Shown here: piece after piece, positions 16,747-24,716 of the stretch
Numbering within the stretch: position 1 is the first letter of the stretch
Layout of the letters: the number at the start of each line of letters is the position of its first letter
Origin: SAR324 cluster bacterium
Lineage (GTDB): Bacteria > SAR324 > XYD2-FULL-50-16
Length of the DNA stretch: 64,000 nucleotides
NCBI GenBank assembly: GCA_028282885.1
Contig: JANQGX010000027.1
Span: forward strand, 124,001 to 188,000
Direction: 5' to 3'
The notes under the pieces: model-generated
The model's database searches: none
Told to the model about the DNA's origin: nothing
What the model saw: the letters and a program-made list of their open reading frames with translations, nothing else
Program-made: the position numbers and the translations under genes

Positions 16747-18477
16747 CTATCCGATCACATAGCGATTTGTAACCGGTAAACGCCGGTCTTTACCGAAGGC
16801 CTTGCTGGTGATTTTTACTCCCGGAGGGGCCTGGCGTCGTTTATACTCATTTCGGTTAACCATTTGAATTACCCGGCGCACGGTTTTCTCCTCAAATCCC
16901 AATTCCAATATCTCATCCAACCGTCTATCTTCCTCGATGTAAGCTTTCAGGATGCCATCCAGGATATCATAAGGAGGCAGGGAGTCCGTATCAAATTGAT
17001 TTTCTCTCAATTCCGCGGAAGGCTCTTTAATCAGGATATTCTCCGGAATAATCTCTTTCTCCCTGTTGCGGTAACGGCACAATTCATAAACCGTCAGTTT
17101 GGGAACATCCTTAATCACGGCAAAACCGCCGGCCATGTCGCCGTACAGGGTAGCATAGCCTACCGACATCTCACTTTTATTACCGGTCGTCAGCACCAGC
17201 CAACCAAATTTATTGCTCAGCGCCATCAGAATGGATCCACGGGAACGACTCTGCAGATTTTCTTCAGCTTCATTGGGTTTGGTGTTTTCAAACGGTCGGG
17301 TCAGACTTTCCAGGAAGGCGTTAAAGACCGGTTCTATGGGAATGGTTTCGTATCGGATGTCGAGGTTGTTCGCCAGGGAAAAAGCGTCATCCTTGCTATG
17401 GTCAGAAGAGTAGCGGGAGGGCATGGAGACCCCGGTGACATTTTCATGACCAAGAGCATCAACGGCGATAACAGCAGTCAAAGCGGAATCGATACCCCCT
17501 GACAGCCCGAGAACAACCTTTTTAAACCCGTTTTTTTGCACGTAGTCCCTCGTCCCCAATACCAGGGCATTATAAACCTCTTCAACCGGCGATTCTTTCG
17601 GTGTGATTGGAGCAGTGATTTTTTTTCGTTTCGCTTTTTTCTTCGAGGTCTCCAGCGGGATCACTTCCAGTTGTTCCCTGGCAATCTCGTACTCAAGACC
17701 TGCCTTGCGCCGTCGCGGGTCTTTCAGTCGCTGCCTGAAGACACCGGTGATATCCACATCCACCAGTAACAGATCCTCCTGAAATGATTTCGCCCTGGCA
17801 ATTACCTCGCCTTTTTCATTAATCACAATACTGCTGCCGTCAAAGACCAGCTCGTCCTGGCCTCCCACCAGGTTGCAATAGGCCACAACCGCAACATTAT
17901 CAACCGCCCTTGTTTTAAGCATACGTTCCCGATCCCTGATTTTTCCTTCGAAAAAGGGAGAGGCGGAGATATTCAGAAGCAGTCGGGCACCACTGAAGGC
18001 CTGGTTTTCCGGAGGTCCTGCAGGATACCAGATATCCTCGCAAATATTGATGCCAATGGGGGTATCATCAAGGTTATAGATGGCTTCCCCGGAACCGCGC
18101 TTGAAATAACGCTCTTCATCGAAAACCCCGTAGTTGGGCAACAGGTATTTGCGGTAAGTTCCGCAGAGCTTGCCATTGTGAACGACCGCAGCGGCGTTAT
18201 AGATATCATCACTGCTTTCGACAAAGCCGATAACAGCGGTCAGATCCTTGCAGAGGGGGATCAGTTTTTCCAGGTAGTGTCGGTTTGCATCTATGAAATC
18301 CGGTTTGAGCAGCAGATCTTCGGGTGGATAACCACAAACAGCCAGTTCCGGAAAGAGGATGATATCCACATCACTCTTCCCGGCCTGCTGAAGATTGTCT
18401 CTGATCTTTTCCGTGTTTCCTTCCAGATCACCTACTGTGGTGTTGATTTGTGCCAATGCTAAACGTAGAGTGTTCAT
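16747..18477 (-). CDS. nadE: Glutamine-dependent NAD+ synthetase
   Basis: 576 residues in two domains. The N-terminal nitrilase-type glutaminase (about 1-265) has Glu in FPELAVCGYP, Lys in YRKYLLPNYG and Cys in NICEDIWYP. The C-terminal synthetase (about 305-576) has the P-loop LGLSGGIDSALT and TTGNKSE. It converts deamido-NAD to NAD using glutamine-derived ammonia and ATP. The length is typical of the two-domain form. It ends in TAG. It is followed upstream (minus strand) by the desulfurase fusion gene, 61 bases away. Confidence 0.95.
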   Translation of the reverse strand: MNTLRLALAQINTTVGDLEGNTEKIRDNLQQAGKSDVDIILFPELAVCGYPPEDLLLKPDFIDANRHYLEKLIPLCKDLTAVIGFVESSDDIYNAAAVVHNGKLCGTYRKYLLPNYGVFDEERYFKRGSGEAIYNLDDTPIGINICEDIWYPAGPPENQAFSGARLLLNISASPFFEGKIRDRERMLKTRAVDNVAVVAYCNLVGGQDELVFDGSSIVINEKGEVIARAKSFQEDLLLVDVDITGVFRQRLKDPRRRKAGLEYEIAREQLEVIPLETSKKKAKRKKITAPITPKESPVEEVYNALVLGTRDYVQKNGFKKVVLGLSGGIDSALTAVIAVDALGHENVTGVSMPSRYSSDHSKDDAFSLANNLDIRYETIPIEPVFNAFLESLTRPFENTKPNEAEENLQSRSRGSILMALSNKFGWLVLTTGNKSEMSVGYATLYGDMAGGFAVIKDVPKLTVYELCRYRNREKEIIPENILIKEPSAELRENQFDTDSLPPYDILDGILKAYIEEDRRLDEILELGFEEKTVRRVIQMVNRNEYKRRQAPPGVKITSKAFGKDRRLPVTNRYVIG

Positions 18478-18538
18478 TTCAAATCCTTGAAGGAAGGGTT
18501 AACGCTTATCTCTTAAATCATAGTCTCTGCGGGGCCGG

Positions 18539-19981
18539 TCAGTTATGTTGACGACCGTTCAGTTTCAACTGTTTCAGAATATCGGGCAGGTATTGAAACA
18601 GGTAATCAATGTCCTCAATGGTATTGGAGCGGCCCAGGCTGAATCTGATAGATCCATATTTCTCAACATTAACTCCCAGCGCTTTGATAACATGTGATTC
18701 CTCGTGACTTCCGGAACTGCATGCAGAACCGGAGGAGACATAGATTCCAATCTGGTTCAGGCTTAACAACAGCGCACCACTGTCGACGTCGGGGAAACCG
18801 ATGTTCAGTACATTTGGCAGTTTGTTTTCACGGGAGCCGTTGAGAACCCATCCCGGTACCTGGCTTTCGAGATTTTGCAGGAAATGCTCATGCAAAGATT
18901 CCAATCGCTTAAACTCGCGGCTTCTTTCCTTGTTTGCCAGGGTGGCAGCCTTGCCGAATGCCAGAATAGATCCCGTATTTTCAGTTCCCGCCCTTCTGGA
19001 AAATTCCTGCTCTCCACCGTGAATAAGGGGAACGAGTTCTGTCCGGTCATCCACATATAAGGCACCGATTCCTTTGGGACCATGAATTTTGTGCGCAGAA
19101 AAGGACATCAGGTCGATACCGATTCGTTTCGGGTAAAGCGGTAGTTTCCCAAAAGCCTGTACAGCGTCGACCATGAAGATTATTCTGTTTTCCCTGCAAA
19201 TCGCTCCGATCTCTTCAATGGGGTTGATCGTGCCGATTTCATTGTTGACTGCCATAACGGCAATCAGAATTGTGTTTCTGCGAATAGCCTGACGAATCTC
19301 TTCCGGGGATACTATTCCTGAAGGGGGAACATCAAGCAGGGTGATTTCGAAGCCGTTTTTTTCAAGCCAGGACAAGGTATTAAGGACTGAGGGGTGTTCG
19401 GTTTTGTTGCTGATGATGTGTTTTCTTTTTCCCAGATGCTGAAACGCAATTCCTTTGATTGCTGTATTGTTGGCTTCCGAACCACAGCCGGTAAAAATGA
19501 TTTCTGTCGGACTGACGTCCAGGACGGCAGCCAGTTCCGAACGTGCGTTGAACACCGTTTCATATGCACTTTTACCGGGTTTGTTACTACTGCTGGGATT
19601 GCCGAAGCTGGTGTCGTCTGTATAAAAATCACTCAGGGCGTTTTTGACCTCATCCCTCAGCTCCGTGGTACTGTTGTGATCGAAATAGACCTCCCTGAAA
19701 TCATCTATCTCAACTTCCGCAATGGGCTTGCAGGCATGATTGGGATCCTGAATCGGAATACCTATCCAACTGTAAACAGAGAAGAGACCATTTGGGAAAA
19801 GCGCTTCCAGTTCCTTTTTTTCGGCACCCAGTTTGTTTTTCAGGATATTATAAAGGGGTCCGACCCTGTTTTTATAATAGTATTCGTTGGCAAATTCCAG
19901 AATCTGCAGATGCCGTGCGGTAATTTCTGTCCCGGTCCTGCGGGACATCTGGTATATAAAGGCTTTTGTATAATTATTCAT
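18539..19981 (-). CDS. DsrC/TusE-like domain fused to a cysteine desulfurase
   Basis: 480 residues. Residues 20-86 read as a DsrC/TusE-like sulfur-carrier domain: TARHLQILEFANEYYYKN, a later ALFPNG, and GIPIQDPNHAC, where Cys84 aligns with the conserved C-terminal carrier Cys of TusE/DsrC. The second DsrC Cys about ten residues earlier is absent, so it is TusE-like. From residue 98 (VYFDHNSTTELRDEV) to the end it is an IscS/NifS-type desulfurase with PLP Lys in SFSAHKIHGPKG and active Cys in SSGSACSSGS. It likely moves sulfane sulfur from its own Cys onto the fused carrier. It is co-oriented with the DUF169 gene, 8 bases upstream. Confidence 0.85.
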   Translation of the reverse strand: MNNYTKAFIYQMSRRTGTEITARHLQILEFANEYYYKNRVGPLYNILKNKLGAEKKELEALFPNGLFSVYSWIGIPIQDPNHACKPIAEVEIDDFREVYFDHNSTTELRDEVKNALSDFYTDDTSFGNPSSSNKPGKSAYETVFNARSELAAVLDVSPTEIIFTGCGSEANNTAIKGIAFQHLGKRKHIISNKTEHPSVLNTLSWLEKNGFEITLLDVPPSGIVSPEEIRQAIRRNTILIAVMAVNNEIGTINPIEEIGAICRENRIIFMVDAVQAFGKLPLYPKRIGIDLMSFSAHKIHGPKGIGALYVDDRTELVPLIHGGEQEFSRRAGTENTGSILAFGKAATLANKERSREFKRLESLHEHFLQNLESQVPGWVLNGSRENKLPNVLNIGFPDVDSGALLLSLNQIGIYVSSGSACSSGSHEESHVIKALGVNVEKYGSIRFSLGRSNTIEDIDYLFQYLPDILKQLKLNGRQHN

Positions 19982-19989
19982 GGGTGAAG

Positions 19990-20859
19990 TTAGTCGGCAG
20001 CGCCAGGGTATAAATGAAAAGGGTAGCCGGTTTTGGATTTTTCCATTCCTTCAACGATGATCCTGTAGTCATCGAACGGGATTCCCATTCCCAACCTGTT
20101 GGCGTCGAATTGGGCAATGAGCCGGGCTCCCAGGCAATAGGTGGAGACGTTGATTTCGCCGGTCAGATAAGGCCTGGCTATCAAATCGGAATTAACCATA
20201 CGTAGAGCTCCGATATTTGCTTTGACTCGCTTACCTGTCATAAACTGATAAGCCTGGACGACACGGGTTAGTTCAACCGGACGGACACTCAGAAGAACAA
20301 GATCGGGTTCCAGGTCCAAGTCAGTCAAATCGGGCGGATAGAAGAAAACGGCTTCGATATTGGCCGGTTGAATAGCTGTCATCTCTGAAACCGCTTTTCT
20401 GGCTGTTTCAACATCCTGATACCTGCCGCTGTCTTCCTCACCGAAGAGACTGAATTCCGTTTTTCCGGCTGCCTTGCACGCATAAACCAAACCTTCGGTG
20501 AAATCTGATGGCGTTGGCGCTTGAAAACGGTTTTTATCCTGCACCTGTTCTTTCATTAAATCGGTGTATACTCTGGAACCGCCAAGTGGTTTTTTTTCAT
20601 TCTGATCAACCAATCCCAGGCTGATTGCAGCGGCCACACAGCCGATGTTATCCCTGGTCAGACAGATGGCATCTCCCAGGGACGCCTGTTTGTGTGCCTG
20701 ACAACTGGTTATACTAATGCCCTCCGGTTGATGGTGTTTCACATCAGCGGGAATATCCTCACCTGATTTAAACAGTTTGACCAGGGTGGTGGGGATTTCC
20801 AGACTATCGACGCCAAAAGCGCTGACCATTCGCTTGTAAAGTTTCTGGTTTGTATTCAT
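19990..20859 (-). CDS. DUF169-family protein
   Basis: 289 residues. DUF169 marks are visible: an early HQPEGISITSCQAHKQASLGDAICL stretch with Cys near residues 53 and 65, IGCVAAAISLGL, then VLLSVRPVELTRVVQAYQF and a late YPFHLYPG. The family is widespread in anaerobes and methanogens, and its function is unknown. The gene precedes the DsrC-like/desulfurase fusion by 8 bases, so the two are one operon and a sulfur-related role is plausible (inference). It diverges from hgcA across 370 bases. Confidence 0.8.
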   Translation of the reverse strand: MNTNQKLYKRMVSAFGVDSLEIPTTLVKLFKSGEDIPADVKHHQPEGISITSCQAHKQASLGDAICLTRDNIGCVAAAISLGLVDQNEKKPLGGSRVYTDLMKEQVQDKNRFQAPTPSDFTEGLVYACKAAGKTEFSLFGEEDSGRYQDVETARKAVSEMTAIQPANIEAVFFYPPDLTDLDLEPDLVLLSVRPVELTRVVQAYQFMTGKRVKANIGALRMVNSDLIARPYLTGEINVSTYCLGARLIAQFDANRLGMGIPFDDYRIIVEGMEKSKTGYPFHLYPGAAD

Positions 20860-21229
20860 TGAAGTTTTCTGAATTTAGTGTAGACCCGTGTTAGGAATCA
20901 GTAATTTCATTTAATACCTCTGATTCTAATCGATCCTGATAAAAAGTCCAATCCCTGTGAACGCTAAATATGCGTCTCTCCATTCCGAACGTTTATGGCT
21001 TACACAAAAATAAAAGCTGTGATAAAGTTGACAAAAGTAGTGCAGATTAAATCCGGCGAATGAATCTATGTGTTAATCTTTTGTTATTTATTGATATTAG
21101 ACCATTTATTTGTGTGTGTTCAGTGTAAGTTTGCCTCTCATTGACACTCCGTACAATTCATAATGTTTTCCGGGGAAGGTTAGAGTCTTTTTTTGAACTG
21201 TTTATTAGATTCTTGACAGAGGTTATTAG
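20860..21229. other. Divergent intergenic region between the DUF169 and hgcA genes
   Basis: 370 AT-rich bases that must hold promoters for both directions. TTGACA-like elements occur at 21028-21033 and near 21141, but neither has a -10 element at correct spacing, and I see no sigma-54 element or clear operator. hgcA has a GAGG ribosome site about 8 bases before its ATG at 21230. Confidence 0.5.
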
Positions 21230-22780
21230 ATGGAAACTAACAAATCATCCTGTTGCGGTCACAAAGAAGCAGGTCAGGAAAATCAGGAAACAGCAGTGGT
21301 CAACACCGGTTGTTGCGGAGGCAGCATACCGGAATCCGAAAAGCTGGCAGCGGAAAAGGGCTGTTGCTCCAGCGAATCCAAATCCCAACATCACATAGTT
21401 GATTCACCGAATACCAAGACCAATTGTTGCGGAAGCAGTAAATCCGGAACCGAAGATAAAGCGGCTGATAAAGGCTGTTGTTCAGGTGATTCCAAATCAC
21501 ACCACGGTTCTATCGAATCAAAGGATTCAAAAAGTGATTGTTGCGGGACATCTGACGAATACAAAGTAGAGAAGAAATCACCCGGGTTCTGTAGCAGTGA
21601 CAAGCAGGAAACGGGTACCGGAAGAATCGATTTGCCGATGTTGAATTCCGATTGCTGCGGAACCTCCGAATCCAAGGCAGAAGCTGTCAGTTCTGTTGAA
21701 TCCTGATGTTCGGACGGGCAGGTTTCCGGTCAGGAAATCGAATATACCACCGGGGATTTCATTACCGGTAAAATCAAAACCGGCAAGGGTATCGCATCGC
21801 AGATTAAGACAGAGTTGAGCGGTACGGATGTCCTGGGAGCGGCAAAAGCCAGGTGCGGGTTTCATAGAGACCGTTATGCTATCCGGCCGGGTCTTTATTG
21901 CGTCGGTTCTCCGGATAAATCCTCTTCTGTTTTTGTGACAGCCAACTACAAATTGAGTTTTGACCATTTGCGAAAAAACCTGAAAGATCTGTCGGCCTGG
22001 ATTCTGGTTCTGGATACCAAAAGTATTAATGTCTGGTGCGCAGCCGGAAAAGGTACATTTGGCACCGAAGAACTCCTGAGACGGATCACGGAGACGGGAT
22101 TGCATGAGGTGGTCGATCACCGCAAGTTGATTCTGCCTCAACTGGGAGCTACCGGAGTCGCCGCACATCGGATAAAAAAGGAAACCGGCTTCAGGGTTAT
22201 TTGGGGACCCATTCGTACGGAGGACATTCATGCTTTTCTCAAAGCCGGTATGAAAGCGGACAAAAGAATGCGACAGGCTCGTTTCTCCCTGTATGATCGT
22301 TGGGTGCTGATACCTGTGGAACTGAAAATGCTGATCAAACCAGCCCTTGTGCTGTTAGCCGTGTTGGTGGTGCTGTCCGGGATTAGCCCTGAAGGGTACA
22401 CGGTTGCCGGGGTTCTGGGGAGAGGCTTGAACGTTGTACTGGCCGGTTTGATTGGCATTGTTTTAGGATCAGTTCTGTTTCCCCTGTTGATGCCTTGGAT
22501 TCCTTTCCGCTCCTTCTATTTGAAAGGATTTGCGATTGGGTTGGTGCTGGGAATCCCCATTTTGCGTCTGTTACCCGGGACAGGCACTGTCCTGGAAAAA
22601 ACGGCTCTGATTCTCTTCGTGGCAGCGCTGAGCTCTTACCTTTCCATGAATTTCACGGGTTCAACACCTTTTACTTCTCCGAGTGGTGTGGAAAAAGAGA
22701 TGAGACGCGGTATTCCGGTACAGGTTCTGAGCGTTGTCGCCGCTTTTTCCATGTGGACGATATCGCCGTTTGTTACTTGA
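21230..22780 (+). CDS. hgcA: HgcA mercury-methylation corrinoid protein with Cys-pair N-terminal extension and in-frame TGA
   Basis: One continuous frame of 516 residues if the TGA at 21704-21706 (codon 159) is read. Residues 1-158 are hydrophilic, with Cys pairs at 8/9, 28/29, 45/46, 66/67, 83/84, 104/105 and 142/143 and a single Cys at 121. After the TGA come Cys160, an HgcA-like TTGDFITGKIKTGKG segment, RPGLYCVG, the diagnostic NVWCAAGK motif at 267-274 (Cys is the lower cobalt ligand in known HgcA), and about five membrane helices from residue 368. HgcA transfers methyl from a corrinoid to Hg(II). Between the TGA and the TTG at 21815 there is no ATG, GTG, CTG or TTG, and conserved sequence precedes that TTG, so separate initiation is unlikely. 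The alternative is a nonsense mutation. Confidence 0.85.
21704..21734 (+). promoter_or_regulatory. In-frame TGA with SECIS-like hairpin in hgcA (candidate selenocysteine site)
   Basis: The TGA is followed by TGT, giving X-Cys where the upstream repeat predicts Cys-Cys. Five or so bases on, GAC-GG pairs with CC-GTC (one G-G mismatch inside) around a loop containing AGGTTT, 14-19 bases after the TGA. Bacterial SECIS hairpins place a loop with GGU at a similar distance (E. coli fdhF has AGGUCU at 18-23). The stem is short, and I could not fold it. No selA, selB, selC or selD gene is in the window. Confidence 0.5.
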
Positions 22781-22835
22781 CATTGGCAATCAGGTAATGG
22801 TCAGTTCAAAAATAAATCTTAGTTAAGGGAGCGGT

Positions 22836-23120
22836 ATGGAAGAATTCAGGTATTTGGCGGGTGTGACAACTCTGGAATTGATTTCGGACAATTGCAAGGG
22901 ATGTAAAACCTGTTTGCAGGTCTGCCCTCACTAGGTCTTCGGTTTTGAAAACAAGAGGGCGGTGATCACAGATCGCGATGGCTGCATGGAGTGCGGTGCT
23001 TGTGTGCTCAATTGCGAAGAAGCGGCGATTCGGGTGACTCCCGGGGTAGGTTGCGCTGCTTATATCATCAGTGGTTGGATCAATGGTAAAGAGAATGCCA
23101 CCTGTGATTGCAGCTGTTAA
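22836..23120 (+). CDS. hgcB: HgcB ferredoxin of the mercury-methylation pair, with in-frame TAG at codon 33
   Basis: 94 residues if the TAG at 22932-22934 is read. First 4Fe-4S motif: Cys20, 23, 26, 30 followed by Pro-His. Second: Cys50, 53, 56, 60, with the HgcB-typical CMECGAC. Cys73 in GVGCAA is the conserved extra Cys, and the end carries Cys90, 92 and 94. HgcB supplies electrons and perhaps Hg(II) to HgcA. A ribosome site (AAGGGAG) precedes the ATG, 55 bases after hgcA. The TAG sits two codons after the CP of cluster one, where HgcB proteins vary; everything on both sides is intact. Stopping there would leave a useless 32-residue peptide. Readthrough, pyrrolysine, nonsense mutation and sequencing error all remain open. 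Confidence 0.85.
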
Positions 23121-23156
23121 CTTCACGATATTTCAAACCTTTAAGAGATACCCGGC

Positions 23157-24716
23157 ATGAAAAGAGATGAGATGATAGCCAGGCTGGAGGACCACAAAGG
23201 GCCTTGGGATATGCTGATTATTGGTGGTGGAGCAACCGGGGTTGGCGTTGCCATTGATGGTGCTTCCAGGGGGTACAATGTCTTGCTCCTGGAACAGAGC
23301 GATTTTGCCAAGGGAACGTCCAGCCGGAGTACCAAATTGGTACATGGCGGTGTCCGTTATTTACAGCAGGGTAATGTGTCTCTTGTACTGGAAGCCCTCG
23401 AAGAGAGAGGTCGGCTCCTGGAAAATGCTCCACACCTGGTTCACAATCTGCTGTTTATCGTGCCCAATTATGACTGGTGGGAGGGACCTTTCTACGGGAT
23501 TGGACTCAAACTGTACGATATGCTGGCCGGAAAACGGGGATTTGGAACGTCCCGCATTCTGTCCCGAGAAAAAACGCTGGAGCATATTCCAACCGTTGAA
23601 ACCAAGGGATTGCGGGGCGGAGTGATGTATCATGACGGTCAGTTTGATGATTCCCGCCTTGTGATCAACATGGCTCAAACGGCTGCCGAACAGGGTGGGA
23701 CTGTTCTCAACTATTTTGAAGTGATCGATCTGATCAAAAAGAACAACCACCTGTGCGGGGTGATCGCCCTGGATCACGAAAGCGGCAAGGAGTATAAAAT
23801 AGAAGCCCGGGTCGTGATCAACGCTACGGGAGTGTTTACCGATACAATTCGGGAACTTGACGATGCGGAGGTTACTCCCATGGTCAAGCTGAGCCAGGGG
23901 GTTCACATCGTCCTGGATAAGTCGTTTCTTCCCGGCGACAGTGCTATCATGGTACCACACACGGACGACGGTCGGGTTTTGTTTGCCATTCCCTGGCACA
24001 ACAAGGTTGTAGTGGGCACTACTGATACGGCGCTGGACGGGGCATCACTGGAGCCAATTCCGCTGGAAGAGGAGCTGGAGTTTCTGATTGTTCATGCCGC
24101 ACGCTACCTGACCAAAGATCCCACACGGGATGATGTATTGAGCGCGTTTGCGGGTCTCCGTCCCTTGGTGGTGGCCAAGGATACCGTACAGACGGCTGCC
24201 CTGTCCCGGGATCATTCTCTCAGTATTTCCCGTTCAGGTCTGGTAACCATTACCGGAGGCAAGTGGACAACCTATCGCAGAATGGCCCAGGACACGGTTA
24301 AGCAGGCTGCCATGATTGCAGGTTTGGAAAACAGGGAATGCGTCACCAAGGAGCTGCGAATCCATGGTTATCACAAGCATGCAGAGAAGTTTGGTGATCT
24401 GGCTCATTACGGATCCGATGCTCCCGCCATCCAGGATCTGCTCAGGGAGAAAAAAGGATATGGGGCGAAACTGTCCGATAAACTCTCCTGCTTTGCCGGG
24501 GAGGCGATCTGGTCCGTGAGACAGGAAATGGCCCGAACCGTTGAGGATTTTCTCTCCAGACGGACCAGGGCCCTGTTGCTGGACGCAAGGGCCAGTCTGG
24601 AAATGGCTCCTGTGGTTGCTGATTTGATGGCCAAGGAACTGGGCAAAAACAGAAAGTGGAAGAAAGAGCAGGTGGCAAGCTTTGGTGAGCTTGCCTCAAA
24701 CTATGTCATCTCCTGA
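23157..24716 (+). CDS. glpD: FAD-dependent glycerol-3-phosphate dehydrogenase
   Basis: 519 residues. The N-terminal dinucleotide-binding motif GGGATGVGVAIDGASRG is followed by TSSRSTKLVHGGVRYLQ, the FAD-contact signature of GlpD/GlpA. ATGVF, PWHNKVVVGTTDT and TGGKWTTYRRMAQDT are further family hallmarks, and a helical C-terminal domain follows. It oxidises glycerol-3-phosphate to DHAP and passes electrons to quinone at the membrane. The gene begins 36 bases after hgcB, but nothing functional links the two. The 3' end overlaps the convergent ThiF-like gene by 16 bases. Confidence 0.93.
   Translation: MKRDEMIARLEDHKGPWDMLIIGGGATGVGVAIDGASRGYNVLLLEQSDFAKGTSSRSTKLVHGGVRYLQQGNVSLVLEALEERGRLLENAPHLVHNLLFIVPNYDWWEGPFYGIGLKLYDMLAGKRGFGTSRILSREKTLEHIPTVETKGLRGGVMYHDGQFDDSRLVINMAQTAAEQGGTVLNYFEVIDLIKKNNHLCGVIALDHESGKEYKIEARVVINATGVFTDTIRELDDAEVTPMVKLSQGVHIVLDKSFLPGDSAIMVPHTDDGRVLFAIPWHNKVVVGTTDTALDGASLEPIPLEEELEFLIVHAARYLTKDPTRDDVLSAFAGLRPLVVAKDTVQTAALSRDHSLSISRSGLVTITGGKWTTYRRMAQDTVKQAAMIAGLENRECVTKELRIHGYHKHAEKFGDLAHYGSDAPAIQDLLREKKGYGAKLSDKLSCFAGEAIWSVRQEMARTVEDFLSRRTRALLLDARASLEMAPVVADLMAKELGKNRKWKKEQVASFGELASNYVIS

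Noticed and set aside
16864..17502. 212-residue plus-strand open frame opposite nadE
   Set aside because: Shadow of the well-conserved NAD synthetase; no motifs or start context.
19394..19987. 197-residue plus-strand open frame opposite the desulfurase fusion
   Set aside because: Shadow frame; the minus-strand protein has all catalytic motifs in this range.
21018..21160. TTGACA-like elements as the hgcA promoter
   Set aside because: Neither has a -10 at 16-18 bases; spacing of the AT-rich candidates is 11-14.
21391..21675. Minus-strand open frames opposite the Cys-pair repeat
   Set aside because: They arise from the repeated TGTTGC/GCAACA composition; no start context or family.
21815..22780. 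hgcA starting at the TTG at 21815 as a separate, normal gene
   Set aside because: It has no ribosome site and would lose HgcA-like sequence that lies upstream in the same frame; no other start codon exists after the TGA. Kept only as a fallback.
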